Source: JAUUSJ01 sp051880475
GTDB taxonomy: Bacteria > Bacillota > Clostridia > Lachnospirales > Lachnospiraceae
Reading direction: 5' to 3'
Assembly (NCBI GenBank): GCA_051880475.1
Contig: JBJEOA010000005.1
Span: 1-64,000 of the forward strand
DNA length: 64,000 bases
The notes beneath the pieces were generated by a model. It saw only the letters and a program-made list of their open reading frames with translations. It was not told where the DNA came from and searched no databases. The position numbers and the translations under genes are program-made. Positions 35,849 through 43,496 of the stretch are shown here, piece by piece (positions within the stretch are counted from its first letter, which is position 1; the number at the start of each line of letters is the position of its first letter).

Positions 35849-35932
35849 ATTGCAAAACTATATCCTATATGATACGATTAATCTCACGGCTTTTAAAAAT
35901 AATCTATTAAAAAAGAAAGGAAGAAATACACT

Positions 35933-37294
35933 ATGGCTTCTCATGTAAAATCAATGACGAAAGGAAATCCAGCTTCTCTCATTTTTTCTTTTGCCATATC
36001 AATGACAGCTGGAAATATATTCCAACAACTATATACTGTTGTAGACACAATGATTGTAGGAAAAAAACTCGGTGTTACAGCTTTAGCTGCAATCGGTGCT
36101 TCTGATTGGATTAACTGGATGATGCTTGGTATGATTCAAGGTTTGACACAGGGATTTGGCATTATGATGGCGCAACAGTTTGGAGCTAATCAGCTAAAAG
36201 CTCTAAGAAAATCAATCGGAAATGCTGCACTGCTTTCTCTAGCATCCTCCCTTTTTCTTGTCTTAATTGGACAAACTGGAATTCTTCCTTTATTACATAT
36301 CCTTCAGACTCCTGAGACAATTATTGATAGAACCCTACTCTATACAAGAATTATGTTCATGGGAATTCCTATTGTGATGCTATACAATTTTTTAGCTTGT
36401 ATTCTTCGCTCTCTTGGCGATGCAAAAACACCACTTTACGCAATGATAATTGCTTCTATCTGCAATATTATATTAGATTCCCTCTTTGTCCTCGTATTTG
36501 AGTGGGGGATCGTCGGGGCTGCCATCGCAACATTAATTGCCCAACTAATTTCTAGTATTTTTTGCATTTATCATATCCGCAAAATAGAAATTTTAAAGTT
36601 TGAGAGAGATGATTTCCTCCTCGAAAAAAATTTATCGGGTCATCTTTTATATCTCGGTTTCCCGATGGCTTTTCAAAATGGAATTATTGCTATCGGAGGT
36701 ATGATTGTTCAATCTGTTGTAAATAAATTTGGCGTTATTTTTATCGCAGGATTTACTGCAACAAATAAATTATACGGACTTTTAGAAATTGCCGCTATAT
36801 CCTACGGGTACTCTGTTGTCACCTATATGGGACAAAATCTCGGTGCAAGAAAAATAAAAAGAATTAAAGAAGGAATGCGCTCCGCACTTATTATCGCAGT
36901 GCTTACCTCTGTTGTGATTACTATTATTATGCTCATATTTGGAAAGTTTATTTTAGGATTATTCATTTCAGGAACACCAGAAACAGTAGAAAAAACTATG
37001 AAAATAGCCTACTTATATCTCTCAATCATGAGCATTTGCCTTCCAATTCTTTATATTCTTCACGTTGTCCGCTCCGCCATTCAGGGACTTGGGAATACTA
37101 TACTCCCTATGGTTTCTGGATTTGTGGAGTTTGGCATGAGAACTTTAGCTGCCATTTTGTTACCACTTTTCATCGGTCAAATTGGTATTTTCTTTGCAGA
37201 AATTTCTGCATGGACTGGGGCAGATATTGTGTTAATTATAAGCTATTTCATCGTCACAAGTAAGCTGCCAAAAGAAAGTTCCAAAGATGCATGA
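35933..37294 (+). CDS. MATE-family efflux transporter
   Basis: 453 residues, 12 membrane segments in two halves. 'LYTVVDTMIVGKKLGVTALA' near residue 40 is the conserved MATE opening, and 'FQNGIIAIGGMIVQSVVNKF' marks the second half. Exports drugs or cationic metabolites using a sodium or proton gradient. Start follows AAAGGAAG. Single-gene unit. Confidence 0.94.
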   Translation: MASHVKSMTKGNPASLIFSFAISMTAGNIFQQLYTVVDTMIVGKKLGVTALAAIGASDWINWMMLGMIQGLTQGFGIMMAQQFGANQLKALRKSIGNAALLSLASSLFLVLIGQTGILPLLHILQTPETIIDRTLLYTRIMFMGIPIVMLYNFLACILRSLGDAKTPLYAMIIASICNIILDSLFVLVFEWGIVGAAIATLIAQLISSIFCIYHIRKIEILKFERDDFLLEKNLSGHLLYLGFPMAFQNGIIAIGGMIVQSVVNKFGVIFIAGFTATNKLYGLLEIAAISYGYSVVTYMGQNLGARKIKRIKEGMRSALIIAVLTSVVITIIMLIFGKFILGLFISGTPETVEKTMKIAYLYLSIMSICLPILYILHVVRSAIQGLGNTILPMVSGFVEFGMRTLAAILLPLFIGQIGIFFAEISAWTGADIVLIISYFIVTSKLPKESSKDA

Positions 37295-37340
37295 CGCAAA
37301 CTGTCTCCTAACGAAAAGAATCTATACCATATCCTAATGA

Positions 37341-37392
37341 AAAAACCGAAATAAAGCTCAAAACAAAAGCTTCATTTCGGTTTCTATTTTTT
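37341..37392. terminator. Bidirectional terminator between MATE and aroE-like genes
   Basis: AACCGAAATAAAGCT pairs with AAGCTTCATTTCGGTT with one mismatch or bulge and is followed by TTTCTATTTTTT. Confidence 0.9.
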
Positions 37393-37419
37393 AGAAAATA
37401 AAATTCTAATTTTTTTTCG

Positions 37420-38280
37420 TTATTTTCCAGAAATAATATCAAGCAATTTTTGTCTCATAGCCTCAATAGGGGCTTCTTTTCCTGTCCAAAGTTCAATCTG
37501 AGCTGCACCTTGATATAAGGACATGCCAAGACCATTTAAAATCGTAGCGCCAACTTCCTCGGCATCAAGTAAGAATTGTGTCTTATCTGGGTTATAACAA
37601 GCATCAAAATAGAACTGCTCTGCCTTCATGAATTCTTTTGGCATTGGATTTTCTCCGATATGAGATCCCATACCAATTCCACTCGCATTCATAACAACAC
37701 TTACCTCTCCCACCTTAGAGAAATCACCGTGTGGAACAAACTCTGCGACTGGAGCAAAGTTTTTATTAATATCATCTACTAATGATTTTGCAGAATCCTC
37801 AAAAAGATCGGTCACATAAATCTTCTTTGCTCCATAATAAGCTAACGCAGAACACATTGCACGTCCAGCACCGCCACTTCCGATACAAAAATAGGTATTC
37901 TCATCTACTTTAATATTGCCGTCTCTCTCGATAGAGCGAACAAATCCGATACCGTCTGTATTATGTCCAACTAATTTTCCGTCCTCTGTCTTTACAACCG
38001 TATTGCTTGCACCCATTTTCTCGCATAATGGATCTAATTCATCTAAGTATTCCAAAACTTTTACTTTATTTGGTTTTGTCACTGCAAATCCCGCAAAATT
38101 CATATGACGAAGTCCTTTTACAACATCTTCCAGATGCTCATTATTTACTTCTGTGTAGAAATAAATCATATTTTCTCCCATAGCCTCGTATCCACAGTTT
38201 TGCATCTGAGCTGCAAAAGACTGTTTTAATGGGTCGCCGAGCAAAGTAATCATCTTTGTATTAATATCCACTTTTGCCAT
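37420..38280 (-). CDS. Shikimate/quinate dehydrogenase-like oxidoreductase
   Basis: 286 residues of the AroE/YdiB family. The catalytic Lys is in 'FAVTKPNKVKV', the Asp in 'GHNTDGIGF', and the NAD(P) loop in 'CIGSGGAGRAMCSAL'. The substrate-carboxylate motif SxS, usual near residue 20 (HSLSP in YdiB), reads 'QSFAAQMQN' here: the second Ser and the Pro are Ala. It may therefore use quinate or another compound rather than shikimate. It stands alone, not with other shikimate-pathway genes. Four TTATCTAT repeats precede it. Confidence 0.88.
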   Translation of the reverse strand: MAKVDINTKMITLLGDPLKQSFAAQMQNCGYEAMGENMIYFYTEVNNEHLEDVVKGLRHMNFAGFAVTKPNKVKVLEYLDELDPLCEKMGASNTVVKTEDGKLVGHNTDGIGFVRSIERDGNIKVDENTYFCIGSGGAGRAMCSALAYYGAKKIYVTDLFEDSAKSLVDDINKNFAPVAEFVPHGDFSKVGEVSVVMNASGIGMGSHIGENPMPKEFMKAEQFYFDACYNPDKTQFLLDAEEVGATILNGLGMSLYQGAAQIELWTGKEAPIEAMRQKLLDIISGK

Positions 38281-38295
38281 TTTTTCATACCACCT

Positions 38296-38396
38296 TTATC
38301 TATGCTTATATTTATATTATCTATGTGATTATTTTAACATAATATCTTAAATTTTTCCTATCAATATTATCTATCTATAGATAAGGTGTTATCTAT
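38296..38396. promoter_or_regulatory. Four TTATCTAT repeats upstream of the aroE-like gene
   Basis: Exact copies begin at 38296, 38317, 38367 and 38389, in two pairs with 21- and 22-base steps (two helical turns), plus one inverse copy ATAGATAA at 38377-38384 that forms TATCTATAGATA. The layout fits several bound dimers of one regulator. No LysR or similar regulator gene is adjacent. Confidence 0.5.
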
Positions 38397-38469
38397 ACTT
38401 TTATATTCTGCTCTCGATAGTATACACTCCTATTTGACCAATATGCGATGCAAAACTCTGCCATTTTGT

Positions 38470-39639
38470 CTAAAAATTACATAATAACTCCCGATATACC
38501 TTTTCACAGCGGATAATATCTTCCACTGCCACATACTCATCTGGCTGATGGGCGTATTCTAGATTTCCAGGACCATATGACATACAATTTTTATTATGAA
38601 GTGTTCCTGCAATTACCGCTGTATCTGTATAACCTGGAAAATAACTAACTGTCGTCTCCTCATTCGTGATATCGAGACAAATTTTTTTCATCACGGATAA
38701 AAGAGGAGAGTTATCGTCTCTCTCCACATAAGGTCGATTTCCTGTAATCCTATATTCCACCGTAATACCTGGAATCTCTTTTTTTGCTTTTTCAATCGCC
38801 TGCTCTACAATTTTTTTCGTCCCATTCGTATCTGTAGGCGGCACAAGGCGCATATCAATCCACAATTTACAGCTATCAGGAACTACATACGGGCGATATC
38901 CACCCTCAATTTGTCCAAACGTTACAGTAGAATGACCAAGCTCAAAATGAGAAGGTGTATGTTTTATACCTAAACGAATATGACGAATAATTTCCGCCAT
39001 TGCAGCATTGGCATCCGCTCCTTTCCACGGAGTACTAGCGTGAGCAGTCTTTCCTTTTACCTCTATCTCATACCATACGCGACCTTTATGAGCAACTTGA
39101 ATTTGTCCATTTGTTGGCTCTGCATCGAGAATCCAGTCGTTTTTTGTCACCCATCCCCAATCAATACAGGCCTCCACGCCTCTCATAAAATCCTCCTCAT
39201 CAACGGTACAAATCAATTTCATTCTCTTTGAAGATATCTCTACGGACTTCTCATGCCTTTTTAATGCCACATAGGCAAATGCAGATAAACAGCAGGCGAG
39301 TCCTGATTTCATATCACAGGCACCTCGACCGTAAATCCGTCCTTCTCTCTCAATCGCCCCAAAGGGAGGAACTGTCCATCCCTCTCCGACTACCACCGTA
39401 TCCATATGGCAAATCAAAATAATATCTCCCTCTTCTTCTGTCTGATTATCGCATTTTGGCAATTCTGCCATTATATTATACCGTCCTGGAAGTACTTCTC
39501 TTTTCAAGACTGTGACTCCTGGAAGCTTTGAAAGCCACTCTATCAAAAATTGTGCAATTTTTCCCTCGTAAGTACCTGGATCTGTACTCTCGATTTGAAT
39601 CAGCTCCTTTGTCAATTGTAACGCCGATATCTGCTCCAT
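38470..39639 (-). CDS. M20 family ArgE/DapE-type deacylase
   Basis: 389 residues, zinc-dependent M20 metallohydrolase. Metal ligands appear in 'CHMDTVVVGEGW' (His, Asp), 'GRGACDMKSGLACC' (bridging Asp) and 'TVDEEDFMRG' (catalytic Glu pair). A dimerisation domain lies at about 185-300. The family removes acyl groups from N-acylated amino acids or splits dipeptides. Start follows GAGGAG. It lies 35 bases after the AAA/nuclease-like gene and may be co-transcribed, though a functional link is not evident. Confidence 0.9.
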   Translation of the reverse strand: MEQISALQLTKELIQIESTDPGTYEGKIAQFLIEWLSKLPGVTVLKREVLPGRYNIMAELPKCDNQTEEEGDIILICHMDTVVVGEGWTVPPFGAIEREGRIYGRGACDMKSGLACCLSAFAYVALKRHEKSVEISSKRMKLICTVDEEDFMRGVEACIDWGWVTKNDWILDAEPTNGQIQVAHKGRVWYEIEVKGKTAHASTPWKGADANAAMAEIIRHIRLGIKHTPSHFELGHSTVTFGQIEGGYRPYVVPDSCKLWIDMRLVPPTDTNGTKKIVEQAIEKAKKEIPGITVEYRITGNRPYVERDDNSPLLSVMKKICLDITNEETTVSYFPGYTDTAVIAGTLHNKNCMSYGPGNLEYAHQPDEYVAVEDIIRCEKVYRELLCNF

Positions 39640-39674
39640 TTCTTTCTCCTCACTTTCATAATCATTTTACTTCT

Positions 39675-41357
39675 CTATCCGATTAAAACCTTTTTTCCCT
39701 CGAATGCAAAACCGTAATGACGTATTTTTTCCTCTGGTATTCCTTTTGCTAAGAGAATAGAATCATAGTTTTTCTCCTCTATCTGTCGTAGAGCTTCTTT
39801 TACCGTCTCCTCCAAGCTAGCTTCTTCATCCTTATCATGTACCTTGAATTCAAAGATATAGGCAAAATCTTCTGAGTTTTTAATTGGCTCTAAAAGTACA
39901 TCGTACCTTCCAAATCCACTCTCTCGATTCGATGTAATATGATATCTTCCAGTTAAATCTACAATTAATCCAAGCACAAAGCCATGGTAAAATCTCTCAG
40001 GCTGTGTTTCCTCAGAAGGCTTCTTTCCAGTATCAAAAAAACTAAACGTATCTTTAGCCACCCTGTTCATAAAACGATTCATATATTTAATATCATTTAG
40101 AAATAATGCTTTAATAAAATCGTTATAAGAAGTAGAATAATTGGAGAACCAATTTTGAATCATCCTCTGAAACATCGCTCTTACTTCAATATTCGTTAAT
40201 GCGAGCTCATAAGTTATCACTGCAGTCTCTATATCTACAGATTGCTTTATTACTTTTAGATATCCACTCGCTAAAAAAAGACTCCAAATAGCTTTCTCCT
40301 CATTTTCAAGCTGAGAAAAAATAATCTGTTCATCTATCTCCGTGATTAGGTTTTTCCCCGCCAAAAGATCTTCCATAATAATTTTAATCTCTGGATTGCC
40401 CTTTTGGATCAGTTGATTAACCAGACTATTCGAGCTAGTATTTGCCCAATAAGTATCGAATTTTTTCTTATCCAAAAAATTAGTGATGGACCAGGGATTG
40501 TAAATATCTGTATGCACCCCAAAAGTAAAGCCATCATACCAATGCTTTACCGCCAACCTCTGATTAGACATAGAGAATTTTTCCAAAGCAAGAAATACCT
40601 CCTCCTCCGTAAATCCAAAGCTTGTCGCATATTTATCTGAAGTTGTTGTTACAATATCTAAATTATTTAAATCGGAAAAAATAGATTCCTTACTCACTCT
40701 TGTAATTCCAGTCAAAATAGCTCTTTCCATATAAGGATTGGTCTTGAATGTGGAGTTAAACATTGCTCGAATGAAAGAAGCCATTTGCTCCCAATATCCG
40801 TTTATATATGCCTCTTGAAGTGGAGTATCATATTCATCTAAAAAAATAAGAACTCTCTTTCCGTAATATTCACTCAAATAAAAACATAACTTTCTCAAAC
40901 TTGCCACCATCGTTAATTTTTCCATATTTAAGTTCACGCTATCATAAAATTCCACTTCTTTTTCGTTCAAACTATCTTTTAAGTATTCATATTTTCCATA
41001 GAGTTCTACAACCAATTGCCTAATACAGGTAACTGTCTCTTCATATGTGCTTCCCTTTATACTGGCAAAACTTAAAAAGATGACCGGATAGCTTCCCTGA
41101 AGACTTCTATACGCTTCCTCTCTCCATATAGATAATCCCTCAAAAATCTCTCCTCGATTCTCATACTGATTAGAGAAAAATTTTTCCATCATACTCATAT
41201 TCAAAGTTTTTCCAAAACGACGCGGACGAGTAATTAAAGTCACAATATCCTCATTTTCCCACCATTCCTTGATAAAACTTGTCTTATCTATATAAAAGCA
41301 ATCTCTTCTTCGCAAATATTCAAAATCCTGAGCTCCTATTGAAATTCTCATCGACAT
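39675..41357 (-). CDS. AAA-ATPase-like / PD-(D/E)XK nuclease family protein (DUF1703)
   Basis: 560 residues from the ATG at 41357 (after GGGGAGG). The N-terminal AAA-ATPase-like domain opens with 'CFYIDKTSFIKEW' and the Walker A-like 'TRPRRFGKTLNMSM'; 'VLIFLDEYDTPLQEAY' is the Walker B. The C-terminal domain (about 440-560) has the nuclease-like core 'GFGRYDVLLEP' and 'YIFEFKVHD'. The family is very common and often multi-copy in gut anaerobes. Its role is unknown; defence or mobile-element functions have been proposed from its folds. Confidence 0.9.
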   Translation of the reverse strand: MSMRISIGAQDFEYLRRRDCFYIDKTSFIKEWWENEDIVTLITRPRRFGKTLNMSMMEKFFSNQYENRGEIFEGLSIWREEAYRSLQGSYPVIFLSFASIKGSTYEETVTCIRQLVVELYGKYEYLKDSLNEKEVEFYDSVNLNMEKLTMVASLRKLCFYLSEYYGKRVLIFLDEYDTPLQEAYINGYWEQMASFIRAMFNSTFKTNPYMERAILTGITRVSKESIFSDLNNLDIVTTTSDKYATSFGFTEEEVFLALEKFSMSNQRLAVKHWYDGFTFGVHTDIYNPWSITNFLDKKKFDTYWANTSSNSLVNQLIQKGNPEIKIIMEDLLAGKNLITEIDEQIIFSQLENEEKAIWSLFLASGYLKVIKQSVDIETAVITYELALTNIEVRAMFQRMIQNWFSNYSTSYNDFIKALFLNDIKYMNRFMNRVAKDTFSFFDTGKKPSEETQPERFYHGFVLGLIVDLTGRYHITSNRESGFGRYDVLLEPIKNSEDFAYIFEFKVHDKDEEASLEETVKEALRQIEEKNYDSILLAKGIPEEKIRHYGFAFEGKKVLIG

Positions 41358-41434
41358 AATATTCCTCCCCTCCAAAAGATAGACATCTCATATATCCAGA
41401 AAACTATTTCCAAAATCATACATTTCTTGTTTTT

Positions 41435-41463
41435 ATCATATCACAGAAAAATTGGCTTTACAA
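41435..41463 (-). promoter_or_regulatory. Promoter of the AAA/nuclease-like gene
   Basis: Minus strand TTGTAA and TATGAT, 17 bases apart, about 80 bases before the start codon. The -10 overlaps the final stop of the open tail described at 41439-41606. Confidence 0.6.
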
Positions 41464-41606
41464 GATTGTTGATATATTGTGATTTTATCTGATGTTAATA
41501 CATTAGTATATAAAAAATAGGTGTTAAAGTCCAACCCTAACACCGTATATTTCATTTCATTACCTTCTAGCTCAGGAAAAACCGCAATATCTGCGTCAAA
41601 TTCTTC
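41439..41606 (-). pseudogene. Open tail after the 131-residue gene, remnant of a paralogue
   Basis: After the TAA at 41607-41609 the same frame stays open for 56 codons to a TGA at 41436-41438. It begins 'EEFDADIAVFPELEGNEMKY', and the EGNEMKY part recurs in the decayed gene at 42384-42637. The DNA at 41541-41567 and 42399-42425 is the same over 27 bases but for one. The tail has no start codon with a ribosome site, so it is a scar of a duplicated gene. Confidence 0.5.
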
Positions 41607-42002
41607 TTAAACATAACAACCTTCTTTTCCCACATAAACAGTTACAACTTTTCCATTTTCTCCATATATACCAATACTATATTTTTCAGAATAAAACACA
41701 TCTGAATCTTCAATAATTAAATTAGCATCCATTTCTCGCAAAATTTTTTTTATTACTTTTGTTTTCCTTCCTAAAATTAAATTTCCATTTAATTCTACTT
41801 GAGCTGGTTCAAAAAATTCAATTCCCTCACATTCTCCTGAATCATCAAAATAAACAAATCCAAAATCATACTCATCAACTATATTATCTATCTCACCTTT
41901 ACAAGTTTTCTGTGGAACTACACCTACTATATTCGATATCTCTTCTGATTTCATACCAAATTTAATTTTATCTGTTCCCCTTAATAATTCAATCTTAAAC
42001 AT
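41607..42002 (-). CDS. Hypothetical protein, small acidic, immunity-like context
   Basis: 131 residues, soluble, acidic, no signal peptide. Start follows AAAGGAGAA, so it is probably real. It opens 'MFKIELLRGTDKIKFGMKSE' with mixed alpha/beta character, and I do not recognise a family. Small size, acidity and decayed paralogue pieces on both sides resemble arrays of polymorphic-toxin immunity genes, but no toxin gene is in view. That idea is weak inference. Confidence 0.7.
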   Translation of the reverse strand: MFKIELLRGTDKIKFGMKSEEISNIVGVVPQKTCKGEIDNIVDEYDFGFVYFDDSGECEGIEFFEPAQVELNGNLILGRKTKVIKKILREMDANLIIEDSDVFYSEKYSIGIYGENGKVVTVYVGKEGCYV

Positions 42003-42166
42003 TTTATTCTCCTTTTTTTATCTAAAAACTATGAAAATATATATAACTCTTTCTACATTTATTATCCCATCAAAATTTCTTTTCTTTCTCTCTAAATCTT
42101 TTTGCATTTGTACTACTACCATATCTTTTACTGGGTATGTATCTGCCTCCTCTTACTTAAATTCTA

Positions 42167-42382
42167 CTATTTTTCTTCATTGAAAATAAGTATTATCCCT
42201 GCCAATAGACAAATACAAGATAAAAGCATTGGTAGAGAAAATTCTTTTAAATAAGGAATCGTTGAATTCCAAAATGTATCTGAACATTGGTCAATATATT
42301 TGCAAATAATAGCCATTGAAACATTCAGAGATAAACTGATAATACCAATACAAACAATTAAATATCCTATTTCTTTTTTCAC
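42167..42382 (-). CDS. Small two-helix membrane protein
   Basis: 71 residues with two hydrophobic segments (about 6-27 and 48-66). The start is a GTG, seven bases after GGAGG, and begins one base after the stop of the decayed gene upstream, so it was the second gene of a coupled pair. Function unknown. Confidence 0.65.
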   Translation of the reverse strand: MKKEIGYLIVCIGIISLSLNVSMAIICKYIDQCSDTFWNSTIPYLKEFSLPMLLSCICLLAGIILIFNEEK

Positions 42383-42383
42383 A

Positions 42384-42637
42384 CTAGTTCGCCTCCATCA
42401 CCATATATTTCATTTCATTACCTTCCTTCCATTTGATTTCTAATTTTATATATTCAGGTTTATCTGACTCTGCAAGAAAAGAATATCAAAATCTTTTTCA
42501 ACATTCTTGAAAATTATAATATTGGGGTTGCAAAATTCTTCCTCCCTCTCGTACTTATCTTTTATTATAACACCAAACGTAAATCTATCAAACCCAAAGT
42601 TCAACGTACGGACAGAGAACTGTCCCCTGTCCGTCAA
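42384..42637 (-). pseudogene. Decayed small gene, frameshifted and 5'-truncated
   Basis: From the minus strand, one frame gives 'TLNFGFDRFTFGVIIKDKY' and more up to 'KDFDILF'; the next frame goes on with 'LAESDKPEYIKLEIKWKEGN' and 'EMKYMVMEAN' to a TAG. Together they read like one protein broken by a single-base shift near 42475. The would-be start lies inside a REP-like palindrome, so the original 5' end is lost. The C-terminal part is related to the open tail at 41439-41606. Confidence 0.6.
42608..42634. repeat. REP-like palindrome (GGACAG unit)
   Basis: ACGGACAG and CTGTCCGT form a perfect inverted repeat over 27 bases, with a third internal copy allowing a second, exclusive hairpin GGACAG-AGAA-CTGTCC. 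The GGGGACAGTTCTCTGTCC look is familiar from repeats mobilised by RAYT-type (IS200-like) transposases in Clostridia. No such transposase gene is in the window. Confidence 0.55.
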
Positions 42638-42736
42638 AATCTTTTATCATAGAATATTATTGACACCAAAATACAAATAATATATAATAAAAATACCAAA
42701 AACCGTACCGTTTTAAGTACAGAAAAGGGGTGTCAT
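42638..42736 (+). promoter_or_regulatory. Promoter and operator region of the yefM-yoeB pair
   Basis: A near-ideal promoter, TTGACA (42660-42665), 17 bases, TATAAT (42683-42688). Downstream, GTACCG and AAGTAC parts around 42705-42720 resemble the GTAC-bearing operators that YefM-type antitoxins bind for autoregulation. Confidence 0.7.
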
Positions 42737-42994
42737 ATGATAGCAACAAAACAAATGGATATACGAGCTAATCTAAAAAAATATTTTGACCTCGCATTTA
42801 ATGGAGAAACTATTATAGTATCGCGTAAAGAAAACAAAAATGTAGTAGTTATCTCTGAAACAGAATATAATAACCTATTAAAGGCTAAAAAAAATGCTGA
42901 ATATCTCGCAAAGCTAAATAGAGCAGAGGAACAAATTAAAAACGGGCAAGTAATTACTAAAACTATGGACGAATTGCTTGCAATGGAGGAATAA
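42737..42994 (+). CDS. yefM: YefM/Phd-family antitoxin
   Basis: 85 residues. The N-terminal DNA-binding fold begins 'MIATKQMDIRANLKKYFDLA' and goes on with 'VIVSRKENKNVVVISETEYN'-like Phd/YefM sequence; the flexible C-terminal part (about 55-85) should wrap the toxin. Start follows AAAAGGGG. It precedes the toxin gene by six bases, the standard antitoxin-first order, and likely represses its own promoter. Confidence 0.92.
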   Translation: MIATKQMDIRANLKKYFDLAFNGETIIVSRKENKNVVVISETEYNNLLKAKKNAEYLAKLNRAEEQIKNGQVITKTMDELLAMEE

Positions 42995-43000
42995 TTCAAT

Positions 43001-43264
43001 ATGAAAATTACTTTTGCAGAAGAGGGATGGAAAGAATATCTTTATTGGCAAACACAAGATAGAAAAACCTTAAAACGCATAAATCAATTACTGCAAAGTA
43101 TTGAACGTGACGGAGCATTGCAAGGAATCGGAAAACCAGAACTATTAAAATATGGAAAATCTGGATCAATCAGCAGACGAATTGATGAATCAAACCGTCT
43201 TGTATATGAAGTTTCTGGCAACCAAATCATTATAAAGTCATGCAAAGGACATTATGAAGACTAG
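43001..43264 (+). CDS. yoeB: YoeB/Txe-family mRNA interferase toxin
   Basis: 87 residues, full family length. The active-site residues of YoeB match: E47 in 'GIGKPELLKY', R66 in 'NRLVYEV' and the C-terminal H84-Y85. It cuts mRNA on the ribosome at the A site when freed from YefM. Ribosome site GGAGGAA lies in the end of the antitoxin gene. All catalytic residues are kept, so the pair is probably live. A terminator follows at once. Confidence 0.95.
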   Translation: MKITFAEEGWKEYLYWQTQDRKTLKRINQLLQSIERDGALQGIGKPELLKYGKSGSISRRIDESNRLVYEVSGNQIIIKSCKGHYED

Positions 43265-43290
43265 CACCAAGTGGTGCTTTTCTTTTTTTT
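43263..43290 (+). terminator. Terminator of the toxin-antitoxin operon
   Basis: AGCACC-AAGT-GGTGCT followed by TTTCTTTTTTTT; the stem begins at the toxin stop codon. Confidence 0.92.
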
Positions 43291-43335
43291 AGAAATAAAT
43301 ACTCCACTCATTCTATTTTTATTTATAAAATTCAC

Positions 43336-43364
43336 TTGCATTTTCCATAGATATCCTTTATAAT
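43336..43364 (+). promoter_or_regulatory. Promoter of the aldolase gene
   Basis: TTGCAT and TATAAT, 17 bases apart. A start of transcription near 43371 leaves a leader of about 125 bases. Confidence 0.7.
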
Positions 43365-43376
43365 ATAACAGAATTC

Positions 43377-43448
43377 AACGATTTAATGCTTTAAAGTAGA
43401 AATGATACTCAATATTCTGTTTCCATTTCTAGCAGCATAAAATTCGTT
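43377..43448 (+). promoter_or_regulatory. Structured 5' leader of the aldolase mRNA
   Basis: TAGAAATG and CATTTCTA form a perfect 8-base stem around an 18-base loop. Outside it AACGATTTAATGC and GCATAAAATTCGTT pair with one bulge and a mismatch, making one long hairpin just after the promoter. The loop is followed by a single-stranded stretch and the ribosome site. A regulatory RNA is plausible; I recognise no class. Confidence 0.45.
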
Positions 43449-43496
43449 AATCTATTGATAAGATAAAGAAATAAAATCAGAAAAGGAAGTAAGACA

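Noticed and set aside
39675..41357. AAA/nuclease-like protein as a new defence system
   Set aside because: The family is very common in gut anaerobes as single genes and no defence partner genes lie beside it.
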